64,000 bases of DNA from Hyphomicrobiales bacterium (GTDB lineage: Bacteria; Pseudomonadota; Alphaproteobacteria; Rhizobiales; Rhizobiaceae), in contig UBNV01000001.1 of NCBI GenBank assembly GCA_900466945.1, positions 186,001 to 250,000 of the forward strand. Direction: 5' to 3'. Position 1 is the stretch's first letter. Every line of letters begins with the position of its first letter. Below are positions 57,058-64,000 of the stretch, piece by piece. Under the pieces are notes generated by a model. That model worked only from the letters and a program-made list of their open reading frames with translations. It was not told the DNA's origin and searched no databases. The position numbers and the translations under genes were made by a program.

Positions 57058-58164
57058 ATGTATGTTGCCGTCAAGGGTGGCGAAAAGGCCATCGCCAATG
57101 CGCACAAGCTCCTCGCCGACCGCCGCCGCGGTGACAGGTCGCTACCGTCGGTGACGATCGACCAGATCGTTGCCCAACTCGGCCTCGCCGTCGACCGCGT
57201 CATGGCCGAGGCCTCGCTCTACGACTGCACGCTGGCGGCCCTCGCCCTCAAGCAATCGCGCGGCGACATGATCGAGGCGATCTTCCTGCTACGCGCCTAC
57301 CGGACCACACTGCCGCGTTTCGGCAACTCACGGCCGGTCGAGACCGGACGAATGCGCGTCGAACGCCGCGTCTCCGCCACTTACAAAGATCTGCCCGGCG
57401 GACAGCTGCTTGGACCCACCTTCGACTACACACATCGCCTGCTGGATCCGTCGCTGCTGGAGGATGATGCCGTGGAGGCGGGCGAGCAGCGCGAGGAAGG
57501 TCTGGACCATGTCATGCGGGTCTCGGACATTCTCGACGGGGAAGGTCTGATCGAGCCGGACGGCGAGATGCCGGAAGATCACATCGCCGGCGATATAACC
57601 CGTGAACCGATGGAATTCCCCATGCCCCGCGACCTGCGCCTGCAGGCGCTCGCCCGCGGCGATGAAGGCTTCCTGCTGGCGCTCGGCTATTCGACCCAGC
57701 GCGGTTATGGCCGCTCTCATCCCTTTGTCGGCGAGATCCGCATGGGCCTCGTGGAGATCGAATTTGACGTGCCGGAACTCGGCTTTGCCGTCTCGCTCGG
57801 CGAAATCCGTGTGACCGAATGCCAGATGGTCAACCAGTTCAAGGGCTCGGCCAAGGCACCGCCGCAGTTCACCCGTGGCTATGGTCTCGTCTTCGGCCAG
57901 AGCGAGCGCAAGGCCATGGCCATGTCGCTCGTCGACCGGGCGCTCCGCACCCAGGAATTCGGCGAAGACGTCGTGGCACCGGCCCAGGACGAGGAATTCG
58001 TGATTTCCCATTGCGACAACGTCCAGGCGACCGGCTTCGTCGAGCATCTGAAGCTGCCGCATTACGTCGACTTCCAGGCCGAACTGGATCTCGTCCGCCG
58101 GATGCGGGCGAAGCACGATGCCACCAAAACCGAACAGACAGAACTGAAGGAGGCAGCAGAATGA
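57058..58164 (+). CDS. phnI: C-P lyase core subunit PhnI
   Basis: 368 residues, normal for PhnI. The start M-Y-V-A-V-K-G-G-E-K-A-I is the family N-terminus. The central region contains L-R-A-Y-R-T-T-L-P-R-F-G and a G-Y-S-T-Q-R-G-Y-G-R-S-H-P-F-V-G-E motif. PhnI is the nucleosidase-like subunit that, with PhnG, H and L, displaces adenine from ATP by phosphonate. Its stop overlaps the phnJ start as ATGA. Confidence 0.97.
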   Translation: MYVAVKGGEKAIANAHKLLADRRRGDRSLPSVTIDQIVAQLGLAVDRVMAEASLYDCTLAALALKQSRGDMIEAIFLLRAYRTTLPRFGNSRPVETGRMRVERRVSATYKDLPGGQLLGPTFDYTHRLLDPSLLEDDAVEAGEQREEGLDHVMRVSDILDGEGLIEPDGEMPEDHIAGDITREPMEFPMPRDLRLQALARGDEGFLLALGYSTQRGYGRSHPFVGEIRMGLVEIEFDVPELGFAVSLGEIRVTECQMVNQFKGSAKAPPQFTRGYGLVFGQSERKAMAMSLVDRALRTQEFGEDVVAPAQDEEFVISHCDNVQATGFVEHLKLPHYVDFQAELDLVRRMRAKHDATKTEQTELKEAAE

Positions 58165-59054
58165 GCGCGCCGGCCACAGAACTCGCCACCTACAATTTCG
58201 CCTATCTCGACGAACAGACCAAGCGAATGATCCGCCGCGCGATCCTGAAGGCGATCGCCATTCCTGGCTATCAGGTGCCCTTCGCCTCGCGCGAGATGCC
58301 CATGCCCTATGGCTGGGGCACCGGCGGCGTTCAGGTCACCGCTTCGATCATCGGACGCGATGACACGTTGAAGGTCATAGATCAGGGCGCCGACGACACG
58401 ACGAACGCCGTCTCGATCAGGGCCTTCTTCCAGAAGGTGGCCGACGTCGCCGTGACCACGAAGACGAGCGAAGCAACAATCATCCAGACCCGTCACCGCA
58501 TACCCGAGGAGAAGCTGAAGGAAGGCCAGGTCTTGGTCTACCAGGTGCCGATCCCCGAACCTCTTCGCTTCCTCGAGCCGCGCGAGACCGAAACCCGCAA
58601 GATGCATGCGCTGGAAGAATACGGCCTCATGCATGTGAAGCTCTACGAAGATATCGCCAAGCATGGCCGGATCGCCACGACCTATGCCTATCCGGTGAAG
58701 GTCGAGGGACGCTACGTCATGGACCCTTCGCCGACGCCGAAGTTCGACAATCCGAAGATGCACATGTCGGAAGCCCTGCAGCTCTTCGGCGCCGGTCGCG
58801 AGAAACGCATCTACGCGGTACCGCCCTACACCGACGTTGTCAGCCTCGATTTCGAGGACCATCCCTTCGAGATCCAGACCTTCGACAAGCCCTGTGCGCT
58901 CTGCGGCGCCCACAATGTCTATCTCGACGAAGTGGTGCTCGACGACAAGGGCGGCCGCATGTTCGTCTGCTCGGATACCGACCACTGCGAGACCCGCCAG
59001 GCCGAGGGCCATGTCGGCGAAATGCTCGCCCCGAATAAGGAGGCCGCCGAATGA
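58161..59054 (+). CDS. phnJ: C-P lyase catalytic subunit PhnJ
   Basis: 297 residues from the ATG at 58161. The four essential cysteines are at 245, 248, 270 and 276 (P-C-A-L-C-G, F-V-C-S-D, D-H-C-E-T), exactly four above E. coli Cys241/244/266/272. Three of these bind the 4Fe-4S cluster and the last is the thiyl-radical site. This SAM-dependent radical subunit releases the alkane and leaves a cyclic ribosyl phosphate. The frame is open further upstream, but that belongs to phnI. Overlaps phnK as ATGA. Confidence 0.98.
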   Translation: MSAPATELATYNFAYLDEQTKRMIRRAILKAIAIPGYQVPFASREMPMPYGWGTGGVQVTASIIGRDDTLKVIDQGADDTTNAVSIRAFFQKVADVAVTTKTSEATIIQTRHRIPEEKLKEGQVLVYQVPIPEPLRFLEPRETETRKMHALEEYGLMHVKLYEDIAKHGRIATTYAYPVKVEGRYVMDPSPTPKFDNPKMHMSEALQLFGAGREKRIYAVPPYTDVVSLDFEDHPFEIQTFDKPCALCGAHNVYLDEVVLDDKGGRMFVCSDTDHCETRQAEGHVGEMLAPNKEAAE

Positions 59055-59827
59055 GCGACCAACCGCTTCTCAAGGTTCGAAACCTTTCGAAATTCTATGG
59101 CAACCGCATCGGCTGCTCGAACGTCTCCTTCGACCTCTGGCCGGGCGAAGTGCTGGCCATTGTCGGCGAAAGCGGCTCGGGCAAGACGACGCTTCTGAAC
59201 TGCCTGTCGACCCGGCTGATGCCAACGACAGGCAGCGTCGACTACCACATGCGCGACGGTCAGTACCGCGAGCTTTACCACATGGGCGAGGCCGAGCGCC
59301 GCTTCCTGATGCGCACGGACTGGGGCTTCGTGCACCAGAACCCGGCCGACGGACTGCGCATGACGGTGTCTGCCGGCGCCAATGTCGGCGAACGCCTGAT
59401 GGCAATCGGTGATCGGCACTACGGAAACATCCGCCGGACGGCGAGCGAATGGCTGGAGCGCGTCGAGATCTCGACCGACCGCATCGACGACCAGCCACGT
59501 GACTTCTCCGGCGGCATGCGCCAGCGCCTGCAGATCGCCCGCAACCTTGTGACCGGCCCCCGTCTCGTCTTCATGGATGAGCCGACCGGCGGTCTCGACG
59601 TTTCGGTCCAGGCTCGCCTGCTCGATCTCGTCCGTGGCCTCGTCAACGATCTCGGCCTGTCCGCCATCGTCGTCACCCACGATCTCGCCGTCGCACGTCT
59701 TCTGTCGCATCGGATGATGGTGATGAAGGATGGCAACGTGATCGAACATGGTCTGACCGACCGCGTCCTCGACGACCCCCGCGAACCCTATACCCAGCTG
59801 CTCGTATCCTCGATCCTGCAGGTCTGA
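59051..59827 (+). CDS. phnK: C-P lyase ATPase PhnK
   Basis: 258 residues. An ABC-type ATPase with Walker A G-E-S-G-S-G-K-T-T near residue 40, signature F-S-G-G-M-R-Q-R near 155 and Walker B L-V-F-M-D-E-P-T-G-G. It resembles dipeptide-transporter ATPases but acts as part of C-P lyase, binding PhnJ on the core complex. phnL begins 11 bp later. Confidence 0.96.
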   Translation: MSDQPLLKVRNLSKFYGNRIGCSNVSFDLWPGEVLAIVGESGSGKTTLLNCLSTRLMPTTGSVDYHMRDGQYRELYHMGEAERRFLMRTDWGFVHQNPADGLRMTVSAGANVGERLMAIGDRHYGNIRRTASEWLERVEISTDRIDDQPRDFSGGMRQRLQIARNLVTGPRLVFMDEPTGGLDVSVQARLLDLVRGLVNDLGLSAIVVTHDLAVARLLSHRMMVMKDGNVIEHGLTDRVLDDPREPYTQLLVSSILQV

Positions 59828-59838
59828 CGGAGATATCA

Positions 59839-60546
59839 ATGGCTACGCCCCTCATCGTTTCGGAAGTCGCGAAAAGCTTCACCATGCATCTGCGCGGCGG
59901 GCTCGTCCTGCCCGTCATCTCCAACGTGTCCTTCTCGGTGGCAGCGGGAGAATGCGTCGTGCTCGGCGGCCCCTCCGGTATCGGCAAGAGTTCGATCCTG
60001 AAGATGCTCTACGGCAATTACGCCGTCGATCAGGGACAGATCCTGGTCGATCACGGCGGTCGGATCGTCGACATCGCAAGCGCCGATCCGCGCACTGTGC
60101 TCGAAGTTCGGCGCGGTACGCTCGGCTATGTCAGCCAGTTCCTGCGCACCGTCCCACGTGTCTCGACTCTCGATGTCGTCGCCGAACCGCTCGTTGCACG
60201 TGGTGTGGCGGCCGATGAAGCCCGCGAACGCGCCAGCGAACTCCTGAGCCGGCTAAACTTGCCGCGGGATCTCTGGCAGTTGCCCCCCTCCACGTTCTCC
60301 GGTGGCGAGCAGCAGCGCGTCAACATTGCGCGCGGCTTCATCACCGATCACGCGGTATTGTTGCTCGACGAGCCCACGGCCTCGCTCGACGCCACGAACC
60401 GCGCCGTGGTCGTCTCGATGATCCGTGCCAAGAAGGAAGCAGGCGTTGCCCTGCTCGGCATCTTCCACGACGAGGAAGTCCGCGAAGCGGTTGCCGATCG
60501 GATCCTCGACGTCATGCAGTTCTCGCCTCGCAAGGCCGCCGCATGA
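59839..60546 (+). CDS. phnL: C-P lyase ATPase PhnL
   Basis: 235 residues with Walker [10 protein letters not shown], signature F-S-G-G-E-Q-Q-R and Walker [11 protein letters not shown]. PhnL is needed with PhnGHI for forming the ribosyl phosphonate triphosphate from ATP, and binds the PhnK-bound complex. The stop overlaps the next gene as ATGA, so the hexapeptide transferase is coupled to it. Confidence 0.96.
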   Translation: MATPLIVSEVAKSFTMHLRGGLVLPVISNVSFSVAAGECVVLGGPSGIGKSSILKMLYGNYAVDQGQILVDHGGRIVDIASADPRTVLEVRRGTLGYVSQFLRTVPRVSTLDVVAEPLVARGVAADEARERASELLSRLNLPRDLWQLPPSTFSGGEQQRVNIARGFITDHAVLLLDEPTASLDATNRAVVVSMIRAKKEAGVALLGIFHDEEVREAVADRILDVMQFSPRKAAA

Positions 60547-61157
60547 CGAAGAAACTTGGGATTGAACCTCTCGTTCACGAGACCGCGCGCGTCGTGAATT
60601 CGACGCTCGGCCGCTACACGGAAGTCGCCGATCGCTGCCGCCTCGATGAGGTGGAAATGGGCGATTATTCCTACATCATGCAGGACGGCTCCATCTGGTG
60701 TGCAACGGTCGGCAAGTTTGCCAACATTGCAGCTGCCGTCCGCATCAACGCGACAAATCATCCGACCTGGCGCCCCACCCTGCACCATTTCACCTACCGT
60801 GCCGGCGACTATTTCGATGGCGCAGAAAACGATCACGATTTCTTTGCCTGGCGTCGTGGAAACCGCGTGGTGATCGGACACGACGTCTGGATCGGTCATG
60901 GCGCAACTGTGTTGCCGGGCGTCACGGTCGGAGACGGTGCGGTGGTCGGCGCAGGCGCCGTCGTGTCACGCGATGTGGCTCCCTACACCATCGTCGGCGG
61001 CGTCCCGGCAAGGCTGATCCGCGAGCGGTTTCCCGGACCGGTTGCCGAGCGCATGCGGGCGCTCGCCTGGTGGGACTGGGATCACGACCGGCTGTTTGCC
61101 GCACTCGACGATTTTCGTCACATGGACGCCGACGAATTCATCGAAAAACACCGTTAA
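60543..61157 (+). CDS. Phosphonate-cluster hexapeptide-repeat transferase
   Basis: 204 residues of the left-handed beta-helix acyltransferase fold, with hexapeptide repeats between residues 15 and 155 (for example [26 protein letters not shown]) and an A-x-R-F-P-G-P tail. It matches the family found in C-P lyase clusters (TIGR03308-type). An acetyltransferase role, like that of PhnO on aminoalkylphosphonates, is plausible but unproven. It is the last gene of the phnG operon; a 121-bp gap with a possible Pho box precedes phnC. Confidence 0.9.
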   Translation: MTKKLGIEPLVHETARVVNSTLGRYTEVADRCRLDEVEMGDYSYIMQDGSIWCATVGKFANIAAAVRINATNHPTWRPTLHHFTYRAGDYFDGAENDHDFFAWRRGNRVVIGHDVWIGHGATVLPGVTVGDGAVVGAGAVVSRDVAPYTIVGGVPARLIRERFPGPVAERMRALAWWDWDHDRLFAALDDFRHMDADEFIEKHR

Positions 61158-61205
61158 CTTAATTACTTTCAGTGACTTACACAGTTTAACAAATCCTACA
61201 CAAAA

Positions 61206-61223
61206 CTGACATTCGCATTTCAC
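61206..61223 (+). promoter_or_regulatory. Possible weak Pho box upstream of phnC
   Basis: CTGACAT-TCGC-ATTTCAC fits the 7-4-7 Pho box layout with about three mismatches, 55 bp before the phnC ATG. The region is A/T-rich compared with its neighbours, as expected for a promoter. Confidence 0.45.
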
Positions 61224-61278
61224 GGGCCACCGCTAATGCATTCCCTGCACCGCAATTAATGACGGCGAAGGAAAGACG

Positions 61279-62136
61279 ATGCTCTTCAGGCTGGACAACC
61301 TCACCCGCCAGTTCGGGACCAACAAGGCCGTGGACTCGGTGACGCTGGAGATCCCGACTGGCCAGATGGTCGGCGTGATCGGCCGCTCGGGTGCCGGCAA
61401 GTCGACCCTTCTGCGCATGATCAACCGCCTTGTCGATCCAACCTCCGGCAGCATCCTGTTCGGTGATCTCGAGATCTCCAATCTTCATGGTACGGCGCTG
61501 CGCAACTGGCAGCGTGACTGCGCCATGATCTTCCAGCAGTTCAACCTCGTGCCGCGCCTCGACGTGCTGACCAACGTTCTTCTTGGTCGCTTGAATCATC
61601 GGTCTACCGCGCTTTCAATCCTCAACGTCTTCACCCGCGAAGAGCGCCTGATGGCAATCGCCGCCCTGGAGCGCCTCGGCATCGAGCAGACCGCCCTGCA
61701 GGCAGCCGGTACGCTGTCCGGTGGTCAGCAGCAGCGCGTAGCCATCGCCCGCGCACTCATGCAGTCGCCGAAGATGATCCTTGCCGACGAGCCGATCGCT
61801 TCGCTCGACCCACTCAACGCCAAGATCGTCATGGACGCGCTGCGCGACATCAACGAACGCGAAGGCATCACCGTCATCACCAACCTGCACACGCTGGATA
61901 CCGCGCGCAATTACTGCGAGCGCATCATCGGCATGGCGCGGGGCCGTGTGGTTTTCGACGGAACACCATCCGAACTCACGGCGGAAGCCGTGCATGAGAT
62001 TTACGGCGCTGACCAGCACGGCGCCGGCATCGACGAGACCATGACCTCGACCAGCATCAACATCGCGCATCAGGACAACGAGGTGCGCAAGATCCCATCC
62101 GCCGGCCTCCGCCCCCTCGCAGCTGCCGAGGCCTGA
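61279..62136 (+). CDS. phnC: Phosphonate ABC importer ATPase PhnC
   Basis: 285 residues. Walker [10 protein letters not shown] near residue 38, signature L-S-G-G-Q-Q-Q-R near 150, Walker [10 protein letters not shown]. The T-R-Q-F-G-T-N-K start and the N-H-R-S-T insertion are typical of PhnC. It powers uptake of phosphonates through PhnE with PhnD. It lies on the same strand as the lyase genes, 121 bp after them. Confidence 0.96.
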   Translation: MLFRLDNLTRQFGTNKAVDSVTLEIPTGQMVGVIGRSGAGKSTLLRMINRLVDPTSGSILFGDLEISNLHGTALRNWQRDCAMIFQQFNLVPRLDVLTNVLLGRLNHRSTALSILNVFTREERLMAIAALERLGIEQTALQAAGTLSGGQQQRVAIARALMQSPKMILADEPIASLDPLNAKIVMDALRDINEREGITVITNLHTLDTARNYCERIIGMARGRVVFDGTPSELTAEAVHEIYGADQHGAGIDETMTSTSINIAHQDNEVRKIPSAGLRPLAAAEA

Positions 62137-62214
62137 GCGACGACGATCGCAGGCCCTGCGACAAGGGCAAAAAGTCAAGACATACCCTCATCCTACGAAC
62201 CAGGAGATGAACTC

Positions 62215-63120
62215 ATGTTGAAGAAGACCCTGCTTGCCACGGCAGCTCTCGTTGCTCTCGCGTCCGGCGTTCACGCCGAAGATCTCAAGGAATTCCGCAT
62301 CGGTATTCTCGGCGGCGAAAACGAAGCCGACCGCCTGCGCAACTTCCAGTGCATGACCGAAAAGCTGCCGTCTGTTCTCGGCGTCGAAAAGGTCTCGCTC
62401 TTCCCGGCCGCCGACTATGACGGCGTCGTTCAGGGCCTGCTCGGCGGCACGCTCGATTACGCCGAACTCGGCGCATCGGCCTTCGCCAAGGTCTATCTCG
62501 CCAAGGCTGACGCCGTCGAGCCGATCCTGACGACCGTCCAGACCGACGGCTCCAGCGGCTACTACTCCATCATGGTCGCCCGCAAGGATTCGGGCATCAC
62601 CAAGATCGAAGACATCAAGGGCAAGAAGCTCGGTTATGCCGATCCGGACTCCACCTCCGGCTACCTCGTTCCCCTCGTCACCCTGCCGGAAGCACTCGGC
62701 GCCCCGGTTGATCAGGTCGTTGCCTCCACCGGCTTCGGCGGCGGCCATGAGAACCTCGTTCTCGAAGTCGTCAAGGGCACCTTCGACGTCGGCACGACCT
62801 GGGGCTCGGGCGTCGGCGACTTCAAGGACGGCTACTCCTCCGGCAACCTGCGCAAGATGGTCGACAAGGGCGTCCTGAACATGGACGACCTCGTCGAAGT
62901 CTGGAAGTCTCCTCTGATCCCGAACGGCCCGGTCGTCGTCCGCACCTCGATGAACGAGGACATGAAGACCAAGTTCAAGCAGTTCATGGTGGACCTGCCG
63001 AAGTCCGATCCGGCCTGCTTCTCTGCCATTCAGGGCGGTGACTTCTCCGGCTTCACCGAAGTAAACGTCGATTTCTACAAGCCGATCATCGACGCCCGCA
63101 AGGCAACCATCGGCGGCTGA
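62215..63120 (+). CDS. phnD: Phosphonate-binding periplasmic protein PhnD
   Basis: 301 residues with a Sec signal peptide cleaved after V-H-A near residue 22 (GGAG lies just before the ATG). The mature protein begins E-D-L-K-E-F-R-I-G-I-L-G-G-E and contains the ligand-loop motif D-S-T-S-G-Y near residue 145 that binds the phosphonate group in the family. It delivers phosphonates to PhnE. A hairpin follows, which may keep phnD message more abundant than phnE. Confidence 0.95.
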   Translation: MLKKTLLATAALVALASGVHAEDLKEFRIGILGGENEADRLRNFQCMTEKLPSVLGVEKVSLFPAADYDGVVQGLLGGTLDYAELGASAFAKVYLAKADAVEPILTTVQTDGSSGYYSIMVARKDSGITKIEDIKGKKLGYADPDSTSGYLVPLVTLPEALGAPVDQVVASTGFGGGHENLVLEVVKGTFDVGTTWGSGVGDFKDGYSSGNLRKMVDKGVLNMDDLVEVWKSPLIPNGPVVVRTSMNEDMKTKFKQFMVDLPKSDPACFSAIQGGDFSGFTEVNVDFYKPIIDARKATIGG

Positions 63121-63135
63121 TCGCTGACCAGTTAA

Positions 63136-63170
63136 AAAGACCGCCGGTCGGGAAACCGCCGGCGGTCTTT
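63136..63170 (+). terminator. Hairpin between phnD and phnE (partial terminator or mRNA stabiliser)
   Basis: A perfect 12-bp stem (AAAGACCGCCGG / CCGGCGGTCTTT) with an 11-nt loop, followed only by CCTTG. In binding-protein operons such a stem commonly limits 3' decay and transcription of the permease gene. Confidence 0.65.
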
Positions 63171-63201
63171 CCTTGATGTCTTTTCCAGAGGAATTGCAGT
63201 G

Positions 63202-64000
63202 ATGGCCATGACGGCGACACAGCCCATATTGAGCGAGCGCGGCGCAGCCGTCGAACGCCACTGGCAGGAACTGGCGGCCAAGCGGCGGATGTACACGGGC
63301 CTCGGTGCCCTGATCCTGTTCCTGGCGGTAACCGGTTCGCTCTGGTTCGCCAACGAGACGAATGCTGGCAAGTTCTTCGACCGTCTGCCTTATCTCTTCG
63401 ATTTCATCGGCGACCTCGCCCCTCGTGATGGATGGGAGATCTGGCGCGCCCTCTTCGACCTGCCCTCGCCCTATGACGACGGCAGCCTCAAATTCAATTA
63501 TCCGGAGGGCCGGTTTTACATCACCGAGAGCCTGTACATCCCGGAATACTTCCACAAGATGCTGGAGACGGTGAACATCGCACTTCTGTCCACCGTCATC
63601 GCGATGATCTTCGGCTATGCGCTCGCCTTTCTCGCCGCCAAGAACACCATGGCGAACACCTGGATCCGCTGGCCCGTGCGTCGTTTCATGGAAATCCTGC
63701 GCGCCTTTCCGGAAGTGGTCATTGCCGGCTTCTTCCTCGCCATCCTCTCGCTTGGCCCGATCCCTGCCATCATCGCTGTCACGGTCCACACCATCGGCGC
63801 ACTCGGAAAGATGTTCTTCGAGGTTATCGAAAATGCCGACATGCGCCCGGACGAAGGCCTGAGGGCGGTCGGGGCCAACTGGTTCGAGCGCGTCTGGTTC
63901 GCGATCACGCCCCAGGTCATGCCGAACTTCATGAGTTATTTCCTACTGCGCCTGGAGATCAACGTGCGCGCCTCGACGATCATCGGCGCCGTCGGTGGCG
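63202..64000 (+). CDS. phnE: Phosphonate ABC permease PhnE (3' end beyond window)
   Basis: The reading frame is open from the ATG at 63202 (AGAGGA 9 nt before; a GTG at 63199 is a near alternative) to the edge of the window, about 266 residues. One membrane helix lies near residue 32. A periplasmic stretch follows (F-D-F-I-G-D-L-A-P-R), then helices from about residue 125 onward with the E-x-L-R-A-F-P-E-V-V and EAA-like loops. The last visible residues, E-I-N-V-R-A-S-T-I-I-G-A-V-G-G, are typical of PhnE. It moves phosphonates across the inner membrane with PhnC and PhnD. Confidence 0.95.
   Translation, partial: MAMTATQPILSERGAAVERHWQELAAKRRMYTGLGALILFLAVTGSLWFANETNAGKFFDRLPYLFDFIGDLAPRDGWEIWRALFDLPSPYDDGSLKFNYPEGRFYITESLYIPEYFHKMLETVNIALLSTVIAMIFGYALAFLAAKNTMANTWIRWPVRRFMEILRAFPEVVIAGFFLAILSLGPIPAIIAVTVHTIGALGKMFFEVIENADMRPDEGLRAVGANWFERVWFAITPQVMPNFMSYFLLRLEINVRASTIIGAVGG

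Overview
The window comes from a member of the Rhizobiaceae (Agrobacterium/Rhizobium/Sinorhizobium group). The evidence is a chvB/ndvB cyclic beta-1,2-glucan synthase of about 2,840 residues, its exporter chvA/ndvA, a pyruvate carboxylase with a TTG start very like the Rhizobium etli enzyme, a four-Cys Fe-S (6-4) photolyase of the Agrobacterium PhrB type, a lac-type ABC/galactosidase operon and a rhizobial phn cluster. The DNA is uniformly GC-rich. I saw no insertion sequence, phage gene, tRNA, rRNA or CRISPR array, so it reads as ordinary chromosomal sequence.

Layout. 1-7.4 kb: end of a hisC-type aminotransferase, LysE exporter, OmpA-like lipoprotein, ispG, MFS and DMT transporters, an M20 amidohydrolase and a BetI-like TetR regulator. 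7.8-22.7 kb: chvB, pyc, a LuxR-type regulator and chvA, the periplasmic/capsular glucan locus with pyruvate carboxylase in between. 22.7-26.8 kb: photolyase overlapping a short-chain dehydrogenase, a phosphodiesterase-like protein and a second dehydrogenase. 26.9-36.2 kb: a galactoside operon on the minus strand (binding protein, two permeases, GH36 alpha-galactosidase, ATPase, GH42 beta-galactosidase) with a divergent AraC regulator. 36.2-46.4 kb: a sugar/sugar-acid locus (tagaturonate/fructuronate reductase-like, double-winged-helix GntR regulator, altronate dehydratase, aldo/keto reductase, FucU-like mutarotase, Rbs-type ABC importer, Zn alcohol dehydrogenase). 46.4-50.6 kb: a quinone-type dioxygenase/esterase pair with a divergent LysR gene, a glutamine amidotransferase and a GntR regulator. 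50.9-55.1 kb: one gene for a 1,415-residue octapeptide-repeat protein. 55.2-64 kb: the C-P lyase cluster phnF / phnGHIJKL - hexapeptide transferase - phnCDE, running off the window.

Two things stand out. First, the protein at 50868-55115 is 175 octads without one insertion or deletion, and its octads are organised into nine 17-octad (136-residue, 408-bp) super-units, each split 7+10 by octads that replace Gln with an A-I-x-G-L type sequence. I do not recognise a described function. Second, the enzymes at 36-46 kb fit together as a predicted route from L-galactose (or a close relative) through L-galactonate, D-tagaturonate and D-altronate to 2-keto-3-deoxygluconate. The importer and altronate dehydratase promoters share a TTTATCG-type operator motif, and the locus encodes an unusual regulator with two tandem winged helices.

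The phn operon has a near-perfect Pho box followed by an inverted repeat suited to PhnF, so phosphate control and PhnF control probably converge on one promoter. Products are assigned from sequence motifs and remembered family features only; no database search was run.
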